From contig JAIEMW010000004.1 in NCBI GenBank assembly GCA_019751815.1, positions 477,933 to 541,932 of the forward strand: a DNA stretch of 64,000 nt. The letters run 5' to 3'. Position 1 is the stretch's first letter. Each line of letters starts with the position of its first letter. This document shows positions 56,938 to 64,000 of this stretch, one piece after another. This DNA is from Cyanobacteriota bacterium (GTDB lineage: Bacteria > Cyanobacteriota > Vampirovibrionia > Vampirovibrionales > Vampirovibrionaceae). The notes beneath the pieces are model-generated. The model made no database searches. It saw nothing but the letters and a program-made list of their open reading frames with translations, and was not told where the DNA came from. Made by a program: the position numbers and the translations under genes.

Positions 56938-57802
56938 CTCGTTTTGCCTGATTCCAGAGAGTATCCCAGTCCTCAAAACTCAATTGCTCTAAGGTGAGAC
57001 CCGGATGTTTTTCTGGCAGTAGCGCTTCCATGGTCTCAAAACGCTGGGTAAATTTTTGGATGGCCTGATTCAAGGCGACCTCCGGATGAATCTTAAAATG
57101 CCGGGCCAGATTCACGGTGGCAAACAGGATATCTCCCATCTCTTCTTCCAATTTGGCAGGAACGGCTTCGGGGATTTCTGCCTGGAATTCGGCATATTCG
57201 CTCATCACACACTGCCACAGTGACTCAAAATTGGGCCATTCAAACCCGTAAGAAACGGCTTTTTGACTGACTTTGAGCGCCCGCGACAGGGCGGGCAATC
57301 CCTTGCCTGTGCTGGCAATTCCTGTGCCGGTGTTTTTCGTCTCTTTTTCGGCTTGCTTAATCTGCTCCCATTGGGCACTGACTTGCTCTGGGGAGACAAT
57401 GGCCGCATTGGGTGCTTGAAACACGTGAGGATGGCGGCGAATCAGCTTATCGGCAATACCGCCAGCCACGCTTTCAAAATCAAAGTGTTTGGCAGGGTCT
57501 TTTTCTTCTGAAGCCAGTTGCGCATGGAGTGTTACCTGTAACAGTAAGTCTCCCAGCTCTTCAGCCAAGGCTGTATAATTCTGCGTCTCGCCTTCGGGGG
57601 CAATGGTATCGATCACTTCATAGGCTTCTTCTAGCACATAAGGACGAAGCGAGGCGTGGGTTTGTTTTAAATCCCAAGGGCAGCCGGTTTTTGGGTCTCG
57701 TAGTTGTGAGACCACAGCGAGCAGGCGTGCGGTTTCTGTCAGGGGGGGGTGTGTCCCCAAGGAAGGCGAAATAGACGGCTGAATGGGATCGGTGATTGTC
57801 AT
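56915..57802 (-). CDS. mazG: Nucleoside triphosphate pyrophosphohydrolase MazG
   Basis: This enzyme cleaves nucleoside triphosphates to monophosphates and pyrophosphate, sanitising pools or affecting ppGpp. It contains the two tandem MazG domains: CPWDLKQTHASLRPYVLEEAYEVIDTI with EELGDLLLQVTLHAQLA, and a second with LEEEMGDILFATVNLARHFKIHPEVALNQA. The IADKLIRRHPHVF motif lies between them. ATG 57802 is chosen since the earlier codons (from 57940) are repeat-rich and not conserved. The gene converges with the DUF192 gene and has repeats upstream. Confidence 0.95.
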   Translation of the reverse strand: MTITDPIQPSISPSLGTHPPLTETARLLAVVSQLRDPKTGCPWDLKQTHASLRPYVLEEAYEVIDTIAPEGETQNYTALAEELGDLLLQVTLHAQLASEEKDPAKHFDFESVAGGIADKLIRRHPHVFQAPNAAIVSPEQVSAQWEQIKQAEKETKNTGTGIASTGKGLPALSRALKVSQKAVSYGFEWPNFESLWQCVMSEYAEFQAEIPEAVPAKLEEEMGDILFATVNLARHFKIHPEVALNQAIQKFTQRFETMEALLPEKHPGLTLEQLSFEDWDTLWNQAKRVTTTTPQ

Positions 57803-57879
57803 GGGGTTTAAAGTCTTTAAGCCCTGTTGATTGAAGAAAGCGGGTATTTTGACGATATCCAAAAAATACCCCCCAAGCA

Positions 57880-57989
57880 ACGAAGTTGCGCTTAGCTGAA
57901 AAGACGAAGTTGCGCTTAATAAGCAATAACGAAGTTGCACTGTTAGAAAGAACGATCCCAGAAAGAATGAATTCGCGCTACCAGAAAGA
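57880..57989. repeat. Iteron-like repeats between mazG and nrnA
   Basis: ACGAAGTTGCGCTTA occurs at 57880-57894 and 57904-57918, and a diverged copy (ACGAAGTTGCACTGTTA) at 57929-57945, spaced 24 and 25 bp. These are followed by three AGAAAGA copies (57945-57951, 57960-57966, 57983-57989). The array lies 80-190 bp upstream of mazG and just before TATAAT (57996-58001), a likely -10 for nrnA. Helical-turn spacing suggests regulator binding; an expansion by slippage is the alternative. Confidence 0.7.
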
Positions 57990-58075
57990 TTGGCCTATAA
58001 TAAGAAAAACTGAATAAAGTCTCTCTTAAAAAGATGGACTGAGCGGGCTATTCAAGATTGACTCATTAAAACTGT

Positions 58076-59083
58076 TTGAGGAATTCGGTTATTCACGACG
58101 CATTTATTGAAGCGGTACAAACCGCAAAATCCGTTTTTATCACGGCTCACGTGGGCCCCGACGGCGACACACTGGGTTCTATGCTGGCCTTTAAACACGC
58201 CTTTGAGAAGGCCTGCCCTCATATCCACGGGGTGCATTGCGTGATTGCCGGAAAAATGCCCGATGTGTACCGCTTTCTCCCCGGCATTCGAGACGTGAAA
58301 AATATTGAGACCGATCCCGAGATACTGGATTACTACGATCTGGCGATTTCTGTCGATTGTGGTTCGGCCGATCGGTTTGGTCCCGCTGAACGGGTGTTCA
58401 GTGCTGCTGGCGTGTCCGTCAATATTGATCATCACATCAGCAATAAGCAATTTGGCAAAATCAATATCAACGTTCCTACGGCCGCAGCCAGTGGGGAAGT
58501 GGTGGCGGATCTCCTGACGGAGTTGAAAATCCCTCTGGATGCCAACATTGCTACCTGCCTCTACACGGCGTTGGTGACTGATACAGGTGGTTTTAAGTAT
58601 TCCAATGCCACCGCCAAGGCCTTTGAGCTGGCAGCCAAACTGGTGACAGCCGGTGCGGATCCCGAATATATCTACAAAGAGCTTTATGAAAAGCGTCCTC
58701 GCGCCCAAGCATTGATGCAAGCAGAGGCCTTGTCCAAAACCCGCTTTAATGAAGACTATACCCTGGGCTGGACCCTGGTAGACCGAGCCATGTTGAAAAA
58801 ACACGGGGCCTTGGAAGAATATATTGACGGTCTGGTCGAATCAATTCGTCAAATGGACACGGTGGTGATAGCCGCTGTGTTTAAGGAAACTCCGGACGGG
58901 AACACTAAAATTAGTCTGCGCAGTGACTCACACGCCATTGATGTTGCAGCCGTGATGGAACCTTTTGACGGGGGCGGACATAAAATGGCTGCCGGGTGCA
59001 CGATGCTGATGCCGCTGCGGGAAGCGGAAGCGACGCTGATTCCCATTTTAAAAGACAAGATTCGCCAGAAAATTAGCGTCTAG
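58076..59083 (+). CDS. nrnA: DHH/DHHA1 phosphoesterase, NrnA-like oligoribonuclease
   Basis: The DHH domain carries metal motifs TAHVGPDGDTLGS, SVDCGSADRFG and NIDHHISN. The DHHA1 domain ends with GGGHKMAAGC. NrnA degrades nanoRNA and dephosphorylates 3'-phosphoadenosine 5'-phosphate; cyclic-dinucleotide hydrolysis is known in relatives. At 335 residues it is typical. The start is unclear: TTG 58076 opens the frame but GAGGA (58078-58082) lies inside it and would suit a start near ATT 58091, a rare codon. It converges with waaA, with 6 bp between them. Confidence 0.92.
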   Translation: MRNSVIHDAFIEAVQTAKSVFITAHVGPDGDTLGSMLAFKHAFEKACPHIHGVHCVIAGKMPDVYRFLPGIRDVKNIETDPEILDYYDLAISVDCGSADRFGPAERVFSAAGVSVNIDHHISNKQFGKININVPTAAASGEVVADLLTELKIPLDANIATCLYTALVTDTGGFKYSNATAKAFELAAKLVTAGADPEYIYKELYEKRPRAQALMQAEALSKTRFNEDYTLGWTLVDRAMLKKHGALEEYIDGLVESIRQMDTVVIAAVFKETPDGNTKISLRSDSHAIDVAAVMEPFDGGGHKMAAGCTMLMPLREAEATLIPILKDKIRQKISV

Positions 59084-59089
59084 ACACTC

Positions 59090-60430
59090 TTATAATGCAG
59101 ATCTAGCGACTTCAGGCAGATGACTGATAATGGCCCGAAATAGCTTTTCTTTAACGCCTCGATTCACTTCTAAGAGCCGTTGGCCGTTATCCACCATATG
59201 GCTGTACACTTCAGGCTGTGTTAACAGCTCTGTTACCGCATTGCACAGCGATTCTTCCGCATCTGTGACCGTCATACCTGCGTGAGCCTCTTGAATCATT
59301 TTGCTCAGTGCCTGGAAGTTAAACATATGCGGGCCAAAAATAACAGGAATCCTCGCGTTTAGGGCTTCCAGTGGGTTGTGCCCCCCGTGCTCGATAAAAC
59401 TACCGCCCATCACGCAGACGGTGGATAAATGCAGGACAGCGGCCAATTCCCCGATAGAATCCAAGAGGATGACTGGGTGAGTATTGGCTGATTCTGGCGT
59501 GAGATGACTGCGAATGGAAAACAGCAGGGCGCGGCCCGAGAGTAACTGTCTGACTTCGGGCATACGTTCTGGATGGCGGATGGCCAAGATCATTTTGAGT
59601 TCGGGGAAATCATGTTTCAGGGTCAGATACGCTTCGATAAAGCGTTCGTCTTCCCCTTGATGGGTGCTGGCAAAGGTCAGTACCGTGTCGCCCTCTTGAA
59701 TCCCAAGTAACTCCCTTAATGCCGCATCTTGGGCCTCATCTGTGTGCCTTGCCACATCAAACTTGATATTGCCTGATAAGTGTATCCTCTCTTTTGGCAA
59801 GCCCAGTGCCTCAAAGCGGGTGGCATCGTCATGTGTTTGGACGTAAGCATGGCTCAGACGGTTCAGCATGGCCTCGGTGAGAAAGCCAATCTGTTTGTAC
59901 CCCCGAAAGGAACGCTCTGACAGCCTGCCGTTAATTAGAATAACTGGGATAGGCGGCCGCTTTTTGAGTGAAAACTCTCCCACCGCATACCAAAGCAAGT
60001 TGGGCCATAACTCTGTCTCGGTCAAAATAACCAAATCAGGGCGAATCACCTGAAATGCCCGGCGGATGCCTGGGAGTAAGTCATACGGAAAGTAGGTGAT
60101 GGGCAAATTAGGAAAGGTTTGCTTGGCCAAAGTGTAACCAGTGCGGGTGGTACAGGTGAGAAATACGGTTGAAAATGCTTCCAATAGAGGGATTAATGGC
60201 TTAATGGCATTAAATTCGCCGACTGAAACTGCATGAATCCAGATTCGGGGTTTTTCCGATTGGGCCGCACAGGCGCTGAGGAAGCGTTCGGAATAAAACC
60301 CAAGCTTTCGGAAAAATCCGGCCCGGGCTTTTCTGGAAACCACCATGAGCAGTGCGATAACAGGCAACAACACCAGCACTGCAAGGAACAGGCAGGTGTT
60401 GTATAGCGCAAAGACCAAAAAGCGTTTCAA
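59090..60430 (-). CDS. waaA: 3-deoxy-D-manno-octulosonic acid (Kdo) transferase WaaA
   Basis: WaaA transfers Kdo from CMP-Kdo to lipid A at the cytoplasmic face. An N-terminal hydrophobic anchor (LYNTCLFLAVLVLLPVIALLMVV) precedes IWIHAVSVGEFNAIKPLI, TTRTGYTLA, ILTETELWPNLLWYA and GGSFIEHGGHNPLEALNARIPVIFGPHMFNF, the GT30 signature. The start is TTG 60430, 24 bp after the rpoC2 stop, within a near-exact 11-bp duplication (TTGAAACGC). Placement directly behind RNA polymerase suggests readthrough. It is strong evidence for LPS. Confidence 0.95.
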   Translation of the reverse strand: MKRFLVFALYNTCLFLAVLVLLPVIALLMVVSRKARAGFFRKLGFYSERFLSACAAQSEKPRIWIHAVSVGEFNAIKPLIPLLEAFSTVFLTCTTRTGYTLAKQTFPNLPITYFPYDLLPGIRRAFQVIRPDLVILTETELWPNLLWYAVGEFSLKKRPPIPVILINGRLSERSFRGYKQIGFLTEAMLNRLSHAYVQTHDDATRFEALGLPKERIHLSGNIKFDVARHTDEAQDAALRELLGIQEGDTVLTFASTHQGEDERFIEAYLTLKHDFPELKMILAIRHPERMPEVRQLLSGRALLFSIRSHLTPESANTHPVILLDSIGELAAVLHLSTVCVMGGSFIEHGGHNPLEALNARIPVIFGPHMFNFQALSKMIQEAHAGMTVTDAEESLCNAVTELLTQPEVYSHMVDNGQRLLEVNRGVKEKLFRAIISHLPEVARSAL

Positions 60431-60454
60431 GGGCGTTTCAAGTCAGGAGTGGTA

Positions 60455-63400
60455 TTACTCGAGACTGTCATCACCACTGATGTTATCGCCTTCGACCACA
60501 GCATCCTCGTCGAGGTACTCACTGGTGTCATCGACATATTCTTCGTCCAGCAAGAAAGCACCAGCAGCGGGGGCAGGAGCACCCATGGTCTGCTCATTGA
60601 TTTCTGGGGCGCCAAACATGCTTTCAATTTCTTCCAAGATAGCTGATGGCTTGCGGGCAGTCGACTTGGAGGAAGCGGGCTGATCATCGAGCATATCATC
60701 TCTCACATCTTTAAAGTGAGGGAAGCCAGTTCCTGCTGGAATCAAGCGTCCGATGATCACGTTTTCCTTCAGGCCGCGCAGGAAGTCTTTCTTCCCTTCC
60801 ACAGCAGCTTCTGTTAAGACGCGGGTGGTCTCTTGGAAACTGGCCGCGGAGATGAAGCTGTCTGTGTTCAAGCTGGCTTTGGTAATCCCCAGCAGAACAG
60901 GGTGGGCTTCAACCAGATTTTCTGACCCTTCGGCTTTCAGTCTGTCATTGGCTTCTTTTACCACTTTTTCATCGAGCATCTCACCGACCAGGAGGATAGA
61001 ATCCCCGCTTTCGTCAATGGTGACCTTCTTGGTCATTTGACGCACGATAATCTCAATGTGTTTATCGGCAATTTCTACCCCTTGAGAGCGGTAAACGCGC
61101 TGGACTTCATCCACCAGGTACTTGCGGACTGGGTGAATCCCTGAGACGAGCAAGAGATCATGTGGGTTGATCGCCCCATCTGTGATGGGTTGTCCGGCAG
61201 TAATTGCCTGTTTGTCTTCAACGAGAATGTTGGCACCCAGCGGGAAGGGAACTTCTTCTCGACCGTTATCACTGATCAAGAAGATTTTATAGGTCCCGTC
61301 ATCTTCGCGGAGAAGCTCAACAGTGGCATCATATGGAGAAATAATGGCACTTTCCTTGGGTTTTCTACCTTCCAGCAATTCTTCAACCCGAGGAAGACCT
61401 TGGACGATATCTCCGGTTTTCTGACGTTCAAAAATCAAGGTGGCAACCAGATCGCCCCGTTGAGTAATGTTTCGGTTCTCCACCTGGAGTTGCGCACCCG
61501 CACTAATTAAGTACGGACGGCCCGTCCAGAGGGTAACACTGGCTTTATCCACAGAGAAAACCTGACCAGAAATAGGGGACAACATTCCTTTGTTGGTGAT
61601 TTCTTGGTTGGTTCGGACGTAGTCCTTCACCTTGACGTTGGGGGTGCCGTCTACCTTAAAGGTTTCCAAGTGATGATCGCTGACCAGCAGAACCCGACGA
61701 ACGTCTTTGTCACCTGTCGCGTTGCCCAAGCTAATTCTACCGTTATTTCGGGCAAGCACCTGGGTTTTGACCACAGGGGTCTTCTTGTCGATTTGCTGAC
61801 CATGACTCACCAACAGTTGGGTTTGGGTGTCGACTTCGGTTCTAAATGTGTCACTGGCCGCTTCACGACGAATGGTGAGGTTTTCCAGAACCACAATTTT
61901 CACGTTGGATTCATCGTTTTTGCCAATGCCGTCGTGGATTTCCACAACGCCTTTCAGCCGAGAGAGGTAGCCCTTCATCTGTAACACAAGGCTGGTACGA
62001 ATCAAAGGAGCGCCTTCAACGTGACGAATCCGGTCACCGTCGTTAAACTGTAACTGTGTGACTGGAACAATCGAGATATTCTCGTCTTCGGTTGAATTAA
62101 ATCCGATTTTCACGTCTCTGGGGGCGACATCAAACTCTTGAACGGGACGCATCAACACATCGGCGTATTCGAGATCGCTGGTATCATCCAAATCTCCGTC
62201 TTCGTCTTCTGGATCGCGGATTTGGTAGTTAATGGTCACCAGACAGCGCTCTTTGGCTTTAATTTTTGGAGCCACTTCAGCGCCTTTCTCAACCACAGTG
62301 CCGTCTTCGACGTTTAAGGTGGTGATATCATCGACGTGGTAGATTTCGCCAGGGCGGACAATCACTTCTCGAACGATGTCATTGTCTTCAACGATTTCAA
62401 CAATGCCGTCGATTCGTGTGATCACACCTTTCACCACTTCAGTGCCGGCTTTGTAGAACTTGCCAGTTTCGATATCCGGCATTTTCAGTGAAATGTCTTT
62501 GCTAACCTGGTGAATTTCTTCCGGAATAAAGAACACACGGCCTGGCTTGGTGATGATCCGCTGCTCATCGACTTCCACATCATCAAAGCGAATTTCGCCA
62601 CTGCCGGGTGCGACCAGGGTCTCATCCATCAATTCAGCAATGATGCTGCCGTTTTCCACGGTGGTCCCCACAGGGGATTTCAGCACGTAGGACTCTTTTG
62701 TTTTGCTGCCTTGGACTTTCCAGATCTGTTCTTTCTTGGTCTGGTTCAAATCAGCATTATCCGGGGTGATAGAGGCGATAATAATCGTCAATTCTTTCCC
62801 GTCAGAAATAAGCTCGACGTTTTCTTTACCCACTTTGGTTTTCTCGGTTTTCAGATCCTCTGGAATCCGGACTTCGCCGCCGTGTTCGCTGACAACCATC
62901 GTTTCAGCAATGATGCTGCCTTTTTCAATCTCTTGATTGTCTTTCAACATGTTTTTGGCACCGGGCGGAAGGGTGTAGACATCCCCGCTCAGCACCCAGA
63001 TGGTGCCGCCTCGGTTGGCAGTACGGGAGATGTTGCCTTGCCGGTCACGTTTTTCATCGGCTTCAAAGTCTTCAAAGATAATTTCACCGCCCAGATCCGC
63101 GTTGATATCTTTGGTCGCCCGCTCAGTTAATCGTCGAACGTCACCGCGAACAGCAGAAGGATCGTACTCAGCGATGATATCGCCGGCTTTCACTTTCACA
63201 CCTTTTTCTGGGACAAACACGGTCGAACCATAGGGGAGATTGTATTTTTCGGTTTTTCCGTCCGTGGTTTTAATCTCCAAGGTGGAATCTTTGGTGGTGA
63301 CTTGCACTTCATCCCCGTGACGTGTCCGGAAATCCCGGGTTGTCACTGCGGTTTGTGTGGTACCGTCGTTCTTCGCTTTGATCTGCTCTCTGCTAATACG

Positions 63401-64000
63401 ACCACTGAAAGCCCCTCCAGTGTGGAAAGTTCTCATGGTGAGCTGGGTTCCTGGTTCCCCAATACTTTGGGCCGCCATAATCCCAATTGCTTCTCCGATA
63501 TCCACCAATTTGTTGGTGGTAAGAGACCAGCCATAGCACTTTTGACAAATACCAAAGGGGGTTGCACAGCTCAGGCCAGAGCGGACCAGAACGGTTTTAA
63601 CACCGGCCTCAATAATGGCATCGGCTTTGGAGGGAGAAATCACATTCCCGGCTTCAATCATCACTTCACCGTCGGGGCTGACCACATCCACGGCGGCAGT
63701 CCGGCTGACAATCCGGTCACGCAGGGTCACAATCACGTTGTCCCCTTCAAACAAGGACTGCATCAGCACCCCTCGTTGTGTTCCGCAATCGGGTTCAGAA
63801 ATAATGACATCTTGCGCGACATCCACCAGACGTCGGGTGAGATACCCGGAATCGGCTGTTTTTAAGGCGGTATCTACAATCCCTTTACGGGCTCCGTAAC
63901 TGGAAATAATGTAGTCCGTAACGCTCAAACCTTCTCTAAAGTTGGTTTTAATCGGCAAATCGATGATCTGACCTTGGGCGTCTGCCATCAGGCCCCGCAT
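60455..64000 (-). CDS. rpoC2: RNA polymerase beta-prime subunit, C-terminal part (rpoC2-like), truncated by window edge
   Basis: The 1181 visible residues begin [10 protein letters not shown] and run to an acidic tail. Visible are [20 protein letters not shown], zinc-binding cysteines ([24 protein letters not shown]), the start of the trigger loop ([23 protein letters not shown], about residues 174-196) and its continuation [21 protein letters not shown] (about 862). Between them lies an insertion of about 660 residues made of repeated sandwich-barrel motifs ([30 protein letters not shown]). This matches the giant SI3 of cyanobacterial RpoC2. Whether the gene is split (rpoC1/rpoC2) or fused lies outside the window. 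Confidence 0.95.
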   Translation of the reverse strand: MRGLMADAQGQIIDLPIKTNFREGLSVTDYIISSYGARKGIVDTALKTADSGYLTRRLVDVAQDVIISEPDCGTQRGVLMQSLFEGDNVIVTLRDRIVSRTAAVDVVSPDGEVMIEAGNVISPSKADAIIEAGVKTVLVRSGLSCATPFGICQKCYGWSLTTNKLVDIGEAIGIMAAQSIGEPGTQLTMRTFHTGGAFSGRISREQIKAKNDGTTQTAVTTRDFRTRHGDEVQVTTKDSTLEIKTTDGKTEKYNLPYGSTVFVPEKGVKVKAGDIIAEYDPSAVRGDVRRLTERATKDINADLGGEIIFEDFEADEKRDRQGNISRTANRGGTIWVLSGDVYTLPPGAKNMLKDNQEIEKGSIIAETMVVSEHGGEVRIPEDLKTEKTKVGKENVELISDGKELTIIIASITPDNADLNQTKKEQIWKVQGSKTKESYVLKSPVGTTVENGSIIAELMDETLVAPGSGEIRFDDVEVDEQRIITKPGRVFFIPEEIHQVSKDISLKMPDIETGKFYKAGTEVVKGVITRIDGIVEIVEDNDIVREVIVRPGEIYHVDDITTLNVEDGTVVEKGAEVAPKIKAKERCLVTINYQIRDPEDEDGDLDDTSDLEYADVLMRPVQEFDVAPRDVKIGFNSTEDENISIVPVTQLQFNDGDRIRHVEGAPLIRTSLVLQMKGYLSRLKGVVEIHDGIGKNDESNVKIVVLENLTIRREAASDTFRTEVDTQTQLLVSHGQQIDKKTPVVKTQVLARNNGRISLGNATGDKDVRRVLLVSDHHLETFKVDGTPNVKVKDYVRTNQEITNKGMLSPISGQVFSVDKASVTLWTGRPYLISAGAQLQVENRNITQRGDLVATLIFERQKTGDIVQGLPRVEELLEGRKPKESAIISPYDATVELLREDDGTYKIFLISDNGREEVPFPLGANILVEDKQAITAGQPITDGAINPHDLLLVSGIHPVRKYLVDEVQRVYRSQGVEIADKHIEIIVRQMTKKVTIDESGDSILLVGEMLDEKVVKEANDRLKAEGSENLVEAHPVLLGITKASLNTDSFISAASFQETTRVLTEAAVEGKKDFLRGLKENVIIGRLIPAGTGFPHFKDVRDDMLDDQPASSKSTARKPSAILEEIESMFGAPEINEQTMGAPAPAAGAFLLDEEYVDDTSEYLDEDAVVEGDNISGDDSLE

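Noticed and set aside
58052-58804. 250-codon minus-strand open frame opposite nrnA
   Set aside because: The plus strand encodes a complete DHH/DHHA1 enzyme with all motifs; the antisense translation is Gly/His/Ile-rich without family character.
62510-63130. Long plus-strand open frame (206 codons) opposite rpoC2
   Set aside because: It lies entirely antisense to the highly conserved beta-prime gene and its translation has no recognisable domain; it is a by-product of the codon use of rpoC2.

Overview
The window reads as chromosome from a Gram-negative bacterium on the cyanobacterial side of the tree that is not obviously photosynthetic. The best match is the class Vampirovibrionia (Melainabacteria), possibly near Vampirovibrio. 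This is inferred from gene families, not from a database search. Supporting signs: an RNA polymerase beta-prime subunit with a giant cyanobacterial-style insertion (SI3) in its trigger loop, ClpC with the cyanobacterial N terminus, a radical-SAM/PDZ protein of the TIGR03279 type, a Tic20-like membrane protein and a GH57 branching enzyme. An outer membrane with lipopolysaccharide is implied by waaA (Kdo transferase), a complete RND efflux system with an outer-membrane factor, and AmiC-type amidase and Slt-type transglycosylase. No phage, IS element or CRISPR array was seen.

Layout. 0.2-5.6 kb: TPR/retropepsin-like protein, a DapL-like aminotransferase, then a tight nucleotide-sugar operon (UDP-glucuronate epimerase, UDP-glucose dehydrogenase, UDP-xylose synthase). 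5.6-9.2 kb, minus: Tic20-like protein, an unusual BcsA-like glycosyltransferase with three PilZ-like regions, and a small cupin, facing slt across an 81-bp control region. 9.3-18.4 kb, plus: lytic transglycosylase, GH57 branching enzyme, AIM24-like protein, recA, a proline-rich orphan, ymdB, yqeK, rsfS. 18.4-21 kb: queD, tRNA-Pro(CGG) followed by an array of 83-bp repeats that copy the tRNA tail, a PLP enzyme, yggS. 21-28.3 kb, minus: RND efflux operon and a WecC-type dehydrogenase. 28.3-33 kb: nhaA, a group II decarboxylase with an unannotated 54-residue membrane peptide, and a divergent MFS transporter. 32.7-40.2 kb, plus: MazG-like orphan, pseudouridine synthase, clpC and three orphan proteins. 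40.2-46.5 kb: radical-SAM/PDZ protein, a large orphan with helical repeats, ruvX, glnA and two envelope orphans. 46.6-52.2 kb, plus: serS, pilT, amiC, murI. 52.2-56.1 kb, minus: a response regulator, a soluble histidine kinase and a lipoprotein hydrolase. 56-64 kb: DUF192 protein, mazG, nrnA, waaA and the 3' part of rpoC2.

Functionally much of the window serves the envelope and polysaccharides: UDP-sugar supply, a diverged beta-glycan synthase, murein hydrolases, MurI, WaaA, WecC and efflux. The rest is housekeeping information processing. The most unusual features are the tRNA-tail repeat array, the three-PilZ glycosyltransferase with altered catalytic motifs, the decarboxylase/small peptide/MFS cluster, and the giant SI3 insertion in a lineage with LPS genes. 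Many genes here seem to use TTG or GTG starts, so several 5' ends are judgement calls and are marked as such.
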